Positions 45,133 to 59,600 of a stretch of 64,000 bases of DNA are shown piece after piece (the first letter of the stretch is position 1; each line of letters begins with the position of its first letter). This stretch comes from Bryopsis sp. KO-2023 (taxonomy: Eukaryota; Chlorophyta; Ulvophyceae; Bryopsidales; Bryopsidaceae), in the NCBI GenBank assembly GCA_030272585.1, contig BSYQ01000008.1, positions 2,480,001 through 2,544,000 of the forward strand, written 5' to 3'. The notes under the pieces were generated by a model, which saw only the letters and a list, made by a program, of their open reading frames with translations, made no database searches and was not told the origin of the DNA. A program made the position numbers and the translations under genes.

Positions 45133-48100
45133 ATCTAGTTGGCAGTAGTCCCTTACTGCCCTAAGAGAACGATAACAACCTTGTCCCTTGGATTTCAAAT
45201 ACCCAAAGGAACCTCTGCCTCAAAGTTCAGTTTGAAAAGTTGCTATCCCATCTTGTCAACTACCAAACACCTTTTGGAAGGACTGACCAACTGAAAATAT
45301 CCTTTCGAAAAATATATGCTTCTTTCTCAACATTCTGGAGCATACCTCTGAATTGCCTAGAAAACTACTCAGAAAAATCCCAATAACACAAATAAGAAAA
45401 CCGAAGAACTTCCCTTTCGGAATTGTAATGTGCTACTGAACAAAATTCAATTCCTTTCCGCAGCCTATAAACTCCATAGATTTTAATATTGACTATTTGA
45501 GAAGCCAACAGAAAAATAGCAAAAATCTGCTGCAGCTTTTAGAGTCTCAGCAATTCACCTTTCTGCTCAAATATCGTTTTTCAATGATAAAAGAAAGACA
45601 CCAAATATTTTTCAACTACCAAAACTTCTGAAACTTCATGTTGTTCCTTAATTTCTAACTCAACATTTGCATATTGAAAACGTGCAAACTGTCACCACCA
45701 CAGTCTGCAAATTATTTCTGCAACTATTGCCACAGTCTGCAACCCTGCAAACTGGTACTGCCACAGTCTGCAACCCTGCAAACTGGTACTGCCACAGTCC
45801 AGAACTCTACAAACTGCTGCTGCCAAAATTTGCAACTAAGCAAAATACCACTCTCACAATATGCAAGCTGTCTCGGAAATTTCTCTATGGTAGAAAGAAC
45901 TTCAGCCATTCAACCTTTTCCTTTTAAACAAAGGGATAAGATTCCAACCTTTTGAAAACCAAGAGATCAGCAATCACTCCAGCAGCTCCTCAGAGTTGAA
46001 GCTCCTTGCTGCATAGGGATCTGCAACATGTCTCCCGCAATCACTCCAGCAACTCCTCAGAGTTGAACCTCCTTGCTACATAGCGAGCTGCAACACGTCT
46101 CCACCAAGATGGTCTTCCGCATAGCAATGCAAAGAAAACGATAGGATCTTGCAACAAGTCTCCAGATCTTCTCTAATGAAGAGGTGAGCTTGCTCATCAA
46201 TTTTTGCTGAAGCATGCTCCCTCCTGTTCTTGCTTCCTCTCTCCTGAGTCATGAATGTTCAGAGTACCTACAGATTGATTCCATTAATTGTTCCCGAATT
46301 CCTCTATGTCTTCTCCGGTTTTCCCATATACGAATCTATACAAATCAGAACATATGGAAACCCAGAAATTCCACTTGACCTATCCTGACTTAATGAAATC
46401 AACCCTTTCTTTCAACCAACAAGACTTCACTCAGTGATATTTCCTTTTTCTTTTTAACTCTGCTGCTCAAATAAATATCCCACAACTGAGTGCTGAAAGA
46501 ATCCATACCAATGTACTTTCTGAAATTCAATAACCTCAAGTAAGCATCAATCTAACTGATTCAATCAATGGTCATGCAAACTTCTGTAAATTCCAAATCA
46601 ACTGAATCCACAGCAAAATATGTGTCGTGAACCAGAATATTTCAGTCCACCAGAAACACCCTTGCTAAGACTGCAAATGTTTAATTCTGCATCGTCCTAA
46701 AGTAGTGAACTATGCTTAGTTCCTTAATCCACTCTGCAAGAACAGTAGAACTGAAAACACATATTTACTGACCACCAAGATATTGCAAACACTATCCATC
46801 AATTCCCATCTTCTCTGAAAGAGTACTACTAACAACCTCTTCCTTTCCTTAGAAACCTTGATGAAAACATGTGTCTCTTTGCAACACCTACTGAAATAAA
46901 TGCAATTTTGGAAAAACAAAAACGAAACGCATCGGTTCAACCGAGGCCCCCTCCCCATCTGAAATGGAGCTTGTCCTCAAGCAAAACCATGCAACCATGC
47001 AAAACCATATCACTGTCCCAGCTACAGAAAGTTGAGCTGTTCGGAGCAGTCAAATGACCCCAAACAACTGAACAAACTACTTCAGAAAACAAGCCTGAAA
47101 AACTGAAGGCCTGAATTTGCTCTGCCAAAGTCAGAATAATCTGCTGCCCCAGATTGTAACCAAATGTTCAGTTCTCAACCTTTCTGATATAAAAATATAC
47201 ACCAACTATGCCACCAAAGATCAAGGCTATTTCTGATTCATTTATCAGGAAATAAATAGAAAATAAAGAAAACACAGAAAATTTTGCAGCCCTGCCAAGT
47301 GTCCCTGCAGCTAACAGGTTCTGTACCTGCAATGTACCAACTGCCCATAACATTGCCAGATCTGCCTGCAAAAATTTTCACAGTCCCTTGTGTTTCTTTC
47401 TATGTAGAGCTGAACCTGACCATCGAATGTCATAACCTTCAGCCCCTGATCTTTGACACCAGAACACTAATGCCCATTGTGTTTACTATAACGTCATGAA
47501 ATAAGAGAGCTGCCAACTCATGATACTTCATGTCCAACCTCTGCAAACAAACTCAAGAAGAAATTCATCTGAAAATCTGGATCGTGCCTGAAAATCCGAG
47601 AAAACCTTTCTTTTCTTCTCTACCTCTGCGGATTTCCACTGACTCAAACACCAAATCAGAGATAGATCCTCAGAAACTCTTTGTATTTCGTAGAATCTGA
47701 AAATCTTTTTACTTTTCCTTATGAGCTTTATATTTCTCACTATTTCTCCATGTAGTCGAAGAAATCAGAAATATACACTCCACTCCTGATTTTCGTTCTT
47801 AACCTCCTGAAAATCTTAACCTCCTGAAAATCTGCAACTCAAACCAGATCTAATGTATCGAATCAAAATAAAGCATTTTCCAGATTTCAGTCACTGCCAA
47901 TTAAGTCCAAAAGTGACTGCAACAATACCAACTTCTGTCACTGAAAATTGCTATCTCCGATGCAGTTTGACACAACCATATCTTTCACAGGGAACCCTGA
48001 ATTTCCCTCAGAAAATTTTCAGCTCAACAACCAGTCTATGGACCTGTAAAATAGAAATCAGAGTCCTCCTTTCAAGCAAAAACTGCAACTCCATCTGCAG

Positions 48101-51100
48101 TCTGAAATAGAGCCCAAATCTCTCATTTTCAAGCCTTTCAAATGTTGTAATTCTGCCACTGATTTGCCAAACTAATTTCCATAAACAAAACTGAAATGAA
48201 AGCTCTTATGTAGGTTTCTGTATCTGCCCTTTTAATCAGCCATCTTCAAGTGGCAGCAAATACTAACACCACGAAGACAAATCTCATAATGCATCAAATA
48301 TTTTTCTGAACCAATATTCTGATCTTCTTTCCTCGAGGGCTGAGGTCTTGCATACTCTGCAACTCCTAGAAAAGATCATTGTATTTTCCTTCGACTCAAC
48401 TACATTCCTTCCTAACCTTCTCATTTTTCTTAGATGCAGCTCACATGGTACTGCATCCACTGAAAATTTCTCCAGCCAAGTTCAGAATCCCAGCTAGCTT
48501 CTAGTTTATAGACGAGATGTAGCTATTCCAATTCTACATCCCTACCTATCGATATACGATTTTCTCCACGTCACGAAATCACCGACAATAAGAATTCAGT
48601 TCCTTCTCAAAACATCAATCGCACGCCGTACACAATCTGCCTGGCATGTATTCTCATTTCAGCCGCACGCCGCACACGGCCTGCCTGGCATGTCCACTTC
48701 ACTTCCATAAAGATCAATCGCACGCCGTACACAATCTGCCTGGCATGTATTCTCATTTCAGCCGCACGCCGCACACGGCCTGCCTGGCATGTACACTTCA
48801 CTTCGAAGTTTGGACTATGTCCTTTAAAGTAGACTTCATTAGGTCTACCCAGCCCATAACTCCTCGCTCACAAAAACAAATCTGATGTGCCTGCAGAACA
48901 CATCATGCAGGTCAGGTGTGGCCCCACATGACCACACATCCCCTGCCTCCGAGAGCTGAGCAGTCGTGGCTACACTCGGCCCAACAACCCCCTCAAGCTC
49001 AGAATCCTCCTCCAAAAATTCTGCAAGTCAGTGTTCCCCGCACTGCACCTCAGAACTTTTCCTTGAAAATCTGCAGATGCTGCGACTCCCCGCCCAGCAT
49101 CTACCAACTCACAGTCTGCAGGTCCCACGCGTCGCCTAGTGGGTACCTCCTGCAACACTGCTCACCTTCTCCTCAAGGTCTCCAGAATTCCCTGCACCAG
49201 TGTCCTTGCCCGGACCACCACCTGCAGAAATTCCATCCACTAGACTTACACACTTCTCCGTAGTTGCGGCTACACCGGCACTCCAACTTCGGAATGGACT
49301 CCGCGCCCATAGGCTACCCTCCCCTGAGGTAACACCCTGTGTGAGTGGCTACGCCGGCCTTCTCACACTCCACTTCTGTCCTCCTTCGCCTCTTTTCTCA
49401 CTCCTGCAAGTCCTCCCTGGACTTCCATCCCCGCGAAAACTTGGGGCTGAGCAACTTTCTTGAGGGATGCTGATCTTAGCTTCCCCGCTCAGTTGTCCTA
49501 CATGAGTGTATGCTTCCCATGGCACTCCACTCATGCACCATCTCCTCAGATGTAGCTACACATGGCTTTTCATCTGCAAGAGATATCTGCAAGTCTTGCT
49601 CTCCTTTTCTCACTTCACAACCCATAAGCACCACCTGGTGCTATCACCTTAAACTCTTTCCTTTGTTTTCTCTTTTCAACTTGTACTCTTCTCGTAAAAA
49701 GCACCTAACTATAATGTGGCTGCAAAAAGAATATAAAACCTGCCACATTTAACTTCCTTTCTTTTCCTCCTATTTTACCCTAATAAATCAGCAAAATACT
49801 GAGTGCACCTCTTTCTTTTGTCACAACAAACCACTAAGTATATTATGGCAGTCCAAACACAAAAATCTGCCACAGTTTCTTTGTGTAAAGAATGCATGAA
49901 AACTTCAGGTGACTCCAGCATATCACTAATATACTTTCTATCGCCAACAGGATAGAAACTCTACCAAAATAACTATCAGAAATATACTCCCTTTGAAAAT
50001 CAGCAACCACTCTGCATCCAAATGAAAAAGGAAGAACAGAACTATACCAAACAAGCAAAGAAAACTTCTCTTTTGTTCAGCCATCTGCCCTTTAGACTGC
50101 TGCCCTTTTTCTGTGCCTCAAGAGTACCACTGCTAGTTCAATAACTGACCTGAAATTTTCTGGAAACCTGAATAAACTTCCAGAATGAGATATATCCTGA
50201 AAACCTATTTTCCAACACCTCAAAGACAAATAACCAAGAGTGTAACCAGAAATTTCTTTTCTCTAAGACCAAGCTTCTTCAACCAACTCTGCTACCACCA
50301 AAGTCTTGTTGAAATAAAAACCTAATACCGAGAAAATGCTGCCATCAACCAAAGAAAATACCCTCTTAATCAATGGGTAGGATGTGGCTGCTTTATCACT
50401 TCAACCTCCCCATCTGATTTCTTTTCTCTTTGAAAGACAATCAGTATTTTCAAACAGCTTAATTTCCAGAATTCCCTAGACTATCTTTGAAAATTCAGTC
50501 TCTAACAATACTACCACAATTGAGTATTGTTCCCTTCCAGAAAATTCTCTAATCACTAGCAAATGTTTTCTGCTCAATAAGGGGCATCCTTTAACAAAAT
50601 AATCTGCCCTCATAGCAATGTATCCGACTGAAAACTTTCTGCTAGCGGAAAATAGAAGATGTCCTATTTCAGAACACCCATAATAGAAGAAAAGACCAGC
50701 TACTGCTGTACCAAACGTTTCTTCAATTCACCACTATCACTCAGCCTACTAAAGAAGAGTTCCATGGACCTATTGGTCCCTTCAAAAATCTACATCTTTT
50801 CCTGACCTGAAAAGCAAGGCTGCCACAGAAAAATACCTTGCCAATACATCTAATATTTGCCCTGCCAACAACAGAAAATGATCTGCCACTGATCTATAAA
50901 AAGACTGATATTCTGTCATTTGTCCCACCAAACAACAGAAAATAATCTGCCACTAGTCTATTATAGAACGAAAACTTCATGTCATTGACATTCTTCTGAG
51001 AATAACCTGCCACTGGTCTATTCAGAAATCAGAGCAATATACCATAGGGTCCATCAAGAAAAAGACAAGACAACCCTTCAACAGAAACACAAACACTATA

Positions 51101-53003
51101 CCTCAACTGACCAATAGAGTAGAACTGAAAAGTGCCTTAGCTTCCTGCAAGCAACTCTAAAATAAGTTCTGACCTTCAGTTCTCCTCATTTCAAGTTCAG
51201 AAACGACTCTGAAAAATTCCCTCAAGCTATTGTGCATTCACTGAAACACCTGAAAATGTTCCCACAATCAACACAAATGTAGCAAGTGTTCCTAATGTAC
51301 AAACATCCAAAATATGTATGCACAATCACATCAAAGCTGATGTGACACATGTTCTGACCTGCCACTAAAGCCAAGAATTTTTCCACTGCAACCTTCCACA
51401 CTCTGAAATGATAAGTCACCACTACTGCTCAAATCCACTGTGCCAAGGATAAATCTCCACTAACGAATGCACAAATCCAAGCAAACAAGGAGGAACTCCT
51501 GATCAGAAAAATCCTAACTTCTGATCAATAAAGCTGTCAAATATCAACACCAGACTTTTGAAAGAATATATCAAAACTTCCTGAAAAATCTGCCTGGTCT
51601 CAAAGACTCTTTCCAGAATTTCCACCACTAACTTGTGATCAATTCAAAGCCTTTCAGAACATCTCCCTCACTTCAGCCTGAAAATTTGACTGCAACTCTT
51701 GAAATCCTTTCGAAAGTGATCAAACATCTTTTCCAGAATGTGTGCTGCAATCAGAAGATCATAGACCACCTGATCCTGAAATCAATCTGAAGCTCACTAC
51801 CTCTAAAGTCACTTCAATCAACCAACGAAATGATCAGATCACTCAAATGTAACCCTGCAAGCACGTAACACTCTTGCATCTCGCGTCTGCGCTCAACTTA
51901 CGCTCAGCCTGCGCTCAACCTGCGCTCAACCTGAGTCAGTTAAGCGATGCCTGCATCAGTCGCACTCACTGCGTACACTGCAACTCTTCCTGGTCGCACC
52001 AACTTAATTTGTGCTACACAATTCTCACTCTCGCACACATCCTGCCACGTTCTGTGCAAGTCCATCAGATCCTGCACCTTGTGCCGACCTTGCACACAGC
52101 TGCGCGTTCCTGCGTCAACTGCGCGATCCCTGCATCAGCTGTTCCTTCAATCGACACGCAGTCCCAACATCGTCTGCGAACTTCCATCAAGAGCTGCACA
52201 GTTCCATAAACACTGCGCAGTCCCTGCATCCTGCATAGGCTGCCCAGCCTGCATCTGCGCGAAATGTCCCATCGACATTGCAATCCGCTGCACGCAGCGT
52301 AACTCTGTCGTCTGCAGTGCAATTTCGCATGTGCAGCGCTTTCCTGTTGCTGCTGCGCGTCACATCATCCACTTACGCAGTGCCAACATTCGCTGCGCAC
52401 TTCCAGCAAAACCTGCGCACGTTCTGTCTGCGACGCAATCCTGCCCGCGGTACATTTCCATATTCGCTGCGCAACCTTGTATCAACAGCGTAATTCCACA
52501 TCTGCGGTACAACTCTGCATCTGCGGCGCAATCCTGGATCTGCTGCGCATTCCTGGATCTGCTGCGCAGTTCTACACCTGCGACGCAATCCTCCAAATGC
52601 TGCGCCACCCAACGTCTCCTGCGACGCTGCATAGTCGTGCTGCGCTTGACAATGCTGCGCGCCTGTGTGTAAGCTGCGCTTCTACATACTCCAATGTATT
52701 GCCCTGCGCTCTACACATCACTTCTGCGAAATCTGTCTGCCGCAGTGTTCTTACACACACTGCGCCCATTCTACTCCTGACGCTGATTCAGCGACTTTCC
52801 TTCACACAGCACACTCGAACACTCCAATAGATAACTGCAAATCTGCAAAGCACTGGCGTTTGTCTGCCTTGCAAACCTCTGCTTTGCACTGTGCTGTGTG
52901 CCTGCCAGTGTCCTGCGCCTCTGCGCCTTCTCACTGCGCGCCTGCCGCGCATACTGCTGCCTCTGCAGCCTGCCAGACTCGTTTGTGATCTTGTCACAAG
53001 CCT

Positions 53004-53016
53004 GCTCCGAAACCAA
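53004..53016 (-). other. Primer-binding site of element B copy 2
   Basis: TTGGTTTCGGAGC on the minus strand, immediately internal to the 5' LTR; same as in copy 1 and element A. Confidence 0.75.
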
Positions 53017-53645
53017 TGTAACGACTCTGCCCCTGCAGATCGCTTTTTCCACTCAAGTCCATCGAAGACTGCGACCCTGCCGGTCTGCCAGTCTGAAACT
53101 GCCGTTCTATTGAACGACCATGGGAGAAACACTTGAACCTAGCAAGGTTCAAGGAGAGATCAGGTTCCAAACTAAGGTTACAAGAATGTCCAAGCCCCCA
53201 CAACTTATACCGTTTCTGCCAACCCTGATCCAAACTGATCCTAAGCCATAACATCAGTCTGCATCAGTATTGCAGACCATCAAACTGCCAAGTCCCTTTC
53301 AGTCCCCTTTCATTCATGCAGCTCAGTCCACTTGCAGGTTCTGAGTCTGCCATCTAAGACCTTCTAGAACTTTGTGACTGCCAGCTCTGCAGCCCACGTT
53401 CTGCAGCGCTGCCAGCACCTGCCTGTCGTCAGCAACCTGTCAGCCCGACTACTCTGCCATTTCGTCAGTCTGCCAATCTGCTGACTACCAGTCTATCAGT
53501 CTGCAGGTCTAAAGGACCTGAGCCATTCCTGCTTCTGCCGAATCATAGCAGTCAACCTGCAGCCTAATCTGTCAGCCCAATCACTGCCAGTTCTGCAAGC
53601 CTGCAGGTCTGCCTGAATCGCCTTTGATTCTGCCGAATCCTTACA
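53017..53645 (-). repeat. 5' LTR of element B copy 2
   Basis: 629 bp, the transcription-start LTR in the element's own orientation. It is followed outward by the AGTGA duplication and then satellite DNA. Confidence 0.93.
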
Positions 53646-56600
53646 AGTGAATTTCTCCACCAAAGTGGAATCTGACGTGGCAGCCCACATATACATTTGT
53701 TTCATCTAATTTTTGGAACACTGAGATTTTGGAATGTGCCAAACATATCATTCGAGTTTCAAAAGAAAACTCTCCCTGAGGTGAGACTTACAGACAATCC
53801 TTGATTTTCCTAGAGTGAATTTCTCCACCAAAGTGGAATCCGGCGTGGTACCCCACATATACATTTGTTTGATCTAATTTTTAGAACACTGAGATTTTGG
53901 AATGTGCCAAACACATCATTCGAGTTTTAAAAGAAAACTCTCCCTGAGGTGAGACTTACAAGCAATCCTTGATTTTCCTAGAGTGAATTTCTCCACCAAA
54001 GTAGAATCCGACGTGGCTGCCCACATATACATTGTTTGGTCTAATTTTTGGAACACTGAGATTCTGGAATGTGCCAAACACATCATTCGAGTTTCGAAAG
54101 AAAACTCTCCCTGGGGTGAGACTTACAGGCAATCCTTGATTTTCCTAGAGTGAATTTCTCCACCAAAGTGAAATCCGACGTGGCAGCCCACATATTTATT
54201 TGTTTGGTCTAATTTTTGAAACACTGAGCTGAGATTTTGGAATGTGCCAAACACATCATTCGAGTTTCGAAAGAAAACTCTCCCAGGGGTGAGACTTATG
54301 GGCAATCCATGAAAAAACCTGATTTTCCTAGAGTGAATTTCTCCACCAAAGTGGAATCCGGCGTGGTACCCCACATATACATTTGTTTGGTATAATTTTT
54401 AGAACACTGAGATTTTGAAATGTGCCAAACACATCATTCGAGTTTCAAAAGAAAACCCTCCCTGAGGTGAGACTTACAGGCAATCCTTGGTTTTCCTAGA
54501 GTGAATTTCTCCACCAAAGTAGAATCCGACGTGGCTGCCCACATATACATTGTTTGGTCTAGGTTTTGGAACACTGAGATTCTGGAATGTGCCAAACACA
54601 TCATTCGAGTTTCGAAAGAAAACTCTCCCTGGGGTGAGACTTACAGGCAGTCCTTGTTTTTCCTAGAGTGAATTTCTCCACCAAAGTGAAATCCGACGTG
54701 GCAGCTCACATATACATTTGTTTGATCTAATTTTTAGAACACTGAGATTTTGGAATATGCCAAACACATCATTCGAGTTTCGAAAGAAAACTCTCCCTAG
54801 GGTGAGACTTACAGGCAATCCTTGATTTTCCTAGAGTGAATTTCTCCACCAAAGTGGAATCCGACGTGGCAGCTCACATATACATTTGTTTGATCTAATT
54901 TTTAGAACACTGAGATTCTGGAATGTGCCAAACACATCATTCGAGTTTCAAAAGAAAACTCTCCCTGAGGTGAGACTTACAGACAATCCTTGATTTTCCT
55001 AGAGTGAATTTCTCCACCAAAGTGGAATCCGACGTGGCAGCCCACATATACATTTGTTTGGTCTAATTTTTGGAACACTGAGATTTTGGAATGTGCCAAA
55101 CACATCATTCGAGTTTCGAAAGAAAACTTCGCCTAGGGTGAGACTTATGGGCAATCCAAGAAAAACCCTGATTTTCTTAGAGTGAATTTCTCCACCAAAG
55201 TGGAATCCGACGTGGCAGCCCACATATACATTTGTTTGATCTAATTTTTAGAACACTGAGATTTTGGAATGTGCCAAACATATCATTCGAGTTTCAAAAG
55301 AAAACTCTCCCTGAGGTGAGACTTACAGACAATCCTTGATTTTCCTAGAGTGAATTTCTCCACCAAAGTGAAATCCGACGTGGCAGCCCACATATACATT
55401 TGTTTGGTCTAATTTTAATAACACTGAGATTTTGGAATGTGCCAAACACATCATTTGAGTTTCGAAAGAAAAATCTCACTGGGGTGAGACTTACAGGCAA
55501 TCCTTGTTTTTCTTAGAGTGAATTTCCCCACCAAAGTGGAATCCGACGTGTCAGCCCACATATACATTTCTTTGGTCTAATTTTTGGAACACTGAGATTT
55601 TGGAATGTGCCAAACACATCATTCGAGTTTCAAAAGAAAACTCTCCCTGAGGTGAGACTTACAGGCAATCCTTGATTTTCCTAGAGTGAATTTCTCCACC
55701 AAAGTGGAATCCGACGTGGCAGCCCACATATACATTTTTTTGGTCTAATTTTCGGAACACTGAGATTTTGGAATGTGCCAAACACATCATTTGAGTTTCG
55801 AAAGAAAAATCTCACTGGGGTGAGACTTACAGGCAATCCTTGTTTTTCTTAGAGTGAATTTCCCCACCAAAGTGGAATCCGACGTGTCAGCCCACATATA
55901 CATTTCTTTGGTCTAATTTTTGAAACACTGAGATTTTGGAATGTGCCAAACACATCATTCGAGTTTCAAAAGAAAACTCTCCCTGAGGTGAGACTTACAG
56001 GCAATCCTTGATTTTCCTAGAGTGAATTTCTCCACCAAAGTGGAATCCGACGTGGCAGCCCACATATACATTTTTTTGGTCTAATTTTCGGAACACCGAG
56101 ATTTTGGAATGTGCCAAACACATCGTTCGAGTTTCGAAAGAAAAATATCCCTAGGGTGAGACTTATAGGCAATTCAAGAAAAAATCAGATTTTCCTAGAG
56201 TGAATTTCTCCACCAAAGTGAAATCCGACGTGGCAGCCCACATGTACATTTGTTTGGTCTAATTTTAAGAACACTGAGATTTTGGAATGCGCCAAACACA
56301 TCATTCGAGTTTCGAAAGAAAACTCTCCCTAGGGTGAGACTTACAGGCAATCCTTGTTTTTCTTAGAGTGAATTTCTCCACCAAAGTGGAATCCGACGTG
56401 GCAGCCCACATATACATTTGTTTGGTCTAATTTTTGGAACACTGAGGTTTTGGAATGCGCCAAACACATCATTCGAGTTTCGAAAGAAAACTCTCCCTGG
56501 GGTGAGACTTACAGGCAATCCTTGTTTTTCCTAGAGTGAATTTCTCCACCAAAGTGGAATCTGACGTGTCAGCCCACATATACATTTCTTTGGTCTAATT

Positions 56601-59600
56601 TTTGAAACACTGAGATTTTGGAATGTGCCAAACACATCATTCGAGTTTCAAAAGAAAACTCTCCCTGAGGTGAGACTTACAGGCAATCCTTGATTTTCCT
56701 AGAGTGAATTTCTCCACCAAAGTGGAATCCGACGTGGCAGCCCACATATACATTTTTTTGGTCTAATTTTCGGAACACCGAGATTTTGGAATGTGCCAAA
56801 CACATCGTTCGAGTTTCGAAAGAAAACTCTCCCTGGGGTGAGACTTACAGGCAATCCTTGTTTTTCCTAGAGTGAATTTCTCCACCAAAGTGGAATCTGA
56901 CGTGGCAGCCCACATATACATTTGTTTCATCTAATTTTTGGAACACTGAGATTTTGGAATGTGCCAAACATATCATTCGAGTTTCAAAAGAAAACTCTCC
57001 CTGAGGTGAGACTTACAGACAATCCTTGATTTTCCTAGAGTGAATTTCTCCACCAAAGTGGAATCCAGCGTGGTACCCCACATATACATTTGTTTGATCT
57101 AATTTTTAGAACACTGAGATTTTGGAATGTGCCAAACACATCATTCGAGTTTTAAAAGAAAACTCTCCCTGAGGTGAGACTTACAGGCAATCCTTGATTT
57201 TCCTAGAGTGAATTTCTCCACCAAAGTAGAATCCGACGTGGCTGCCCACATATACATTGTTTGGTCTAATTTTTGGAACACTGAGATTCTGGAATGTGCC
57301 AAACACATCATTCGAGTTTCGAAAGAAAACTCTCCCTGGGGTGAGACTTACAGGCAATCCTTGATTTTCCTAGAGTGAATTTCTCCACCAAAGTGAAATC
57401 CGACGTGGCAGCCCACATATTTATTTGTTTGGTCTAATTTTTGAAACACTGAGCTGAGATTTTGGAATGTGCCAAACACATCATTCGAGTTTCGAAAGAA
57501 AACTCTCCCAGGGGTGAGACTTATGGGCAATCCATGAAAAAACCTGATTTTCCTAGAGTGAATTTCTCCACCAAAGTGGAATCCGGCGTGGTACCCCACA
57601 TATACATTTGTTTGGTATAATTTTTAGAACACTGAGATTTTGAAATGTGCCAAACACATCATTCGAGTTTCAAAAGAAAACCCTCCCTGAGGTGAGACTT
57701 ACAGGCAATCCTTGGTTTTCCTAGAGTGAATTTCTCCACCAAAGTAGAATCCGACGTGGCTGCCCACATATACATTGTTTGGTCTAGGTTTTGGAACACT
57801 GAGATTCTGGAATGTGCCAAACACATCATTCGAGTTTCGAAAGAAAACTCTCCCTGGGGTGAGACTTACAGGTAATCCATGAAAAAACCTGATTTTCCTA
57901 GAGTGAATTTCTCCACCAAAGTGGAATCCGACGTGGTACCCCACATATACATTTGTTTGGTCTAATTTTCAGAACGCTGAGATTTTGAAATGTGCCAAAC
58001 ACATCATTCGAGTTTCAAAAGAAAACCCTCCCTGAGGTGAGACTTACAGGCAATCCTTGATTTTCCTAGAGTGAATTTCTCCACCAAAGTGGAATCCGAC
58101 ATGGCAGCCCACATATACATTTGTCTCATCTAATTTTTGGAACACTGAGATTTTGGAATGTGCCAAACACATCATTCGAGTTTCGAAAGAAAACTTTGCC
58201 TAGGGTGAGACTTATGGGCAATCCAAGAAAAAACCTGATTTTCCTAGAGTGAATTTCTCCACCAAAGTGGAATCCGACGTGGTACCCCACATATACATTT
58301 TTTTAGTCTAATTTTTGGAACACTGAGATTTTGGAATGCGCCAAACACATCATTCGAGTTTCGAAAGAAAACTCTCCCTTGGGTGAGACTTACAGGCAAT
58401 CCTTGATTTTCCTAGAGTGAATTTCTCCACCAAAGTGGAATCCGACGTGGTACCCCACATATACATTTTTTTGGTCTAATTTTTGGAACACTGAGATTTT
58501 GGAATTGAGATTTTGGAATGCGCCAAACACATCATTCGAGTTTCGAAATAAAACTCTCCCTAGGGTGAGACTCATGGGCAATCCAAGAAAAACCCTGATT
58601 TTCCTAGAGTGAATTTCTCCACCAAAGTGGAATCCGACGTGGCAGCCCACATATACATTTGTTTGATCTAATTTTTAGAACACTGAGATTTTGGAATGCG
58701 CCAAACACATCATTCGAGTTTCAAAAGAAAACTCTCCCTTGGGTGAGACTTACAAGCAGTCCTTGTTTTTCCTAGAGTGAATTTCTCCACCAAAGTGAAA
58801 TCCGACGTGGCAGCTCACATATACATTTGTTTGATCTAATTTTTAGAACACTGAGATTTTGGAATATGCCAAACACATCATTCGAGTTTCGAAAGAAAAC
58901 TCTCCCTAGGGTGAGACTTACAGGCAATCCTTGATTTTCCTAGAGTGAATTTCTCCACCAAAGTGGAATCCGACGTGGCAGCTCACATATACATTTGTTT
59001 GATCTAATTTTTAGAACACTGAGATTCTGGAATGTGCCAAACACATCATTCGAGTTTCAAAAGAAAACTCTCCCTGAGGTGAGACTTACAGACAATCCTT
59101 GATTTTCCTAGAGTGAATTTCTCCACCAAAGTGGAATCCGACGTGGCAGCCCACATATACATTTGTTTGGTCTAATTTTTGGAACACTGAGATTTTGGAA
59201 TGTGCCAAACACATCATTCGAGTTTCGAAAGAAAACTTCGCCTAGGGTGAGACTTATGGGCAATCCAAGAAAAACCCTGATTTTCTTAGAGTGAATTTCT
59301 CCACCAAAGTGGAATCCGACGTGGCAGCCCACATATACATTTGTTTGATCTAATTTTTAGAACACTGAGATTTTGGAATGTGCCAAACATATCATTCGAG
59401 TTTCAAAAGAAAACTCTCCCTGAGGTGAGACTTACAGACAATCCTTGATTTTCCTAGAGTGAATTTCTCCACCAAAGTGAAATCCGACGTGGCAGCCCAC
59501 ATATACATTTGTTTGGTCTAATTTTAATAACACTGAGATTTTGGAATGTGCCAAACACATCATTTGAGTTTCGAAAGAAAAATCTCACTGGGGTGAGACT

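Larger units (their letters stand above)
44495..53645 (-). mobile_element. Element B copy 2: full-length non-coding LTR retrotransposon
   Basis: 9151 bp, flanked by AGTGA at 44490-44494 and 53646-53650, inserted inside a satellite monomer. It has two complete 629-bp LTRs, a polypurine tract directly next to the 3' LTR and a primer-binding site directly next to the 5' LTR. The 7.9 kb interior has no Gag, protease, RT, RNase H or integrase motif on any frame. From 45190 to the end it runs parallel to copy 1 with no length difference over about 8.45 kb. It also keeps 425 bp missing from copy 1, including ttcctccccatctagttggc. Structurally it is a complete, probably trans-mobilised LARD-type element. 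Confidence 0.93.

Noticed and set aside
16471..53645. Interpretation of the 8.45-kb matching blocks as a segmental duplication
   Set aside because: Each block ends exactly at LTR termini and has its own 5-bp target duplication (ATTCC and AGTGA), so they are separate retrotransposition events.
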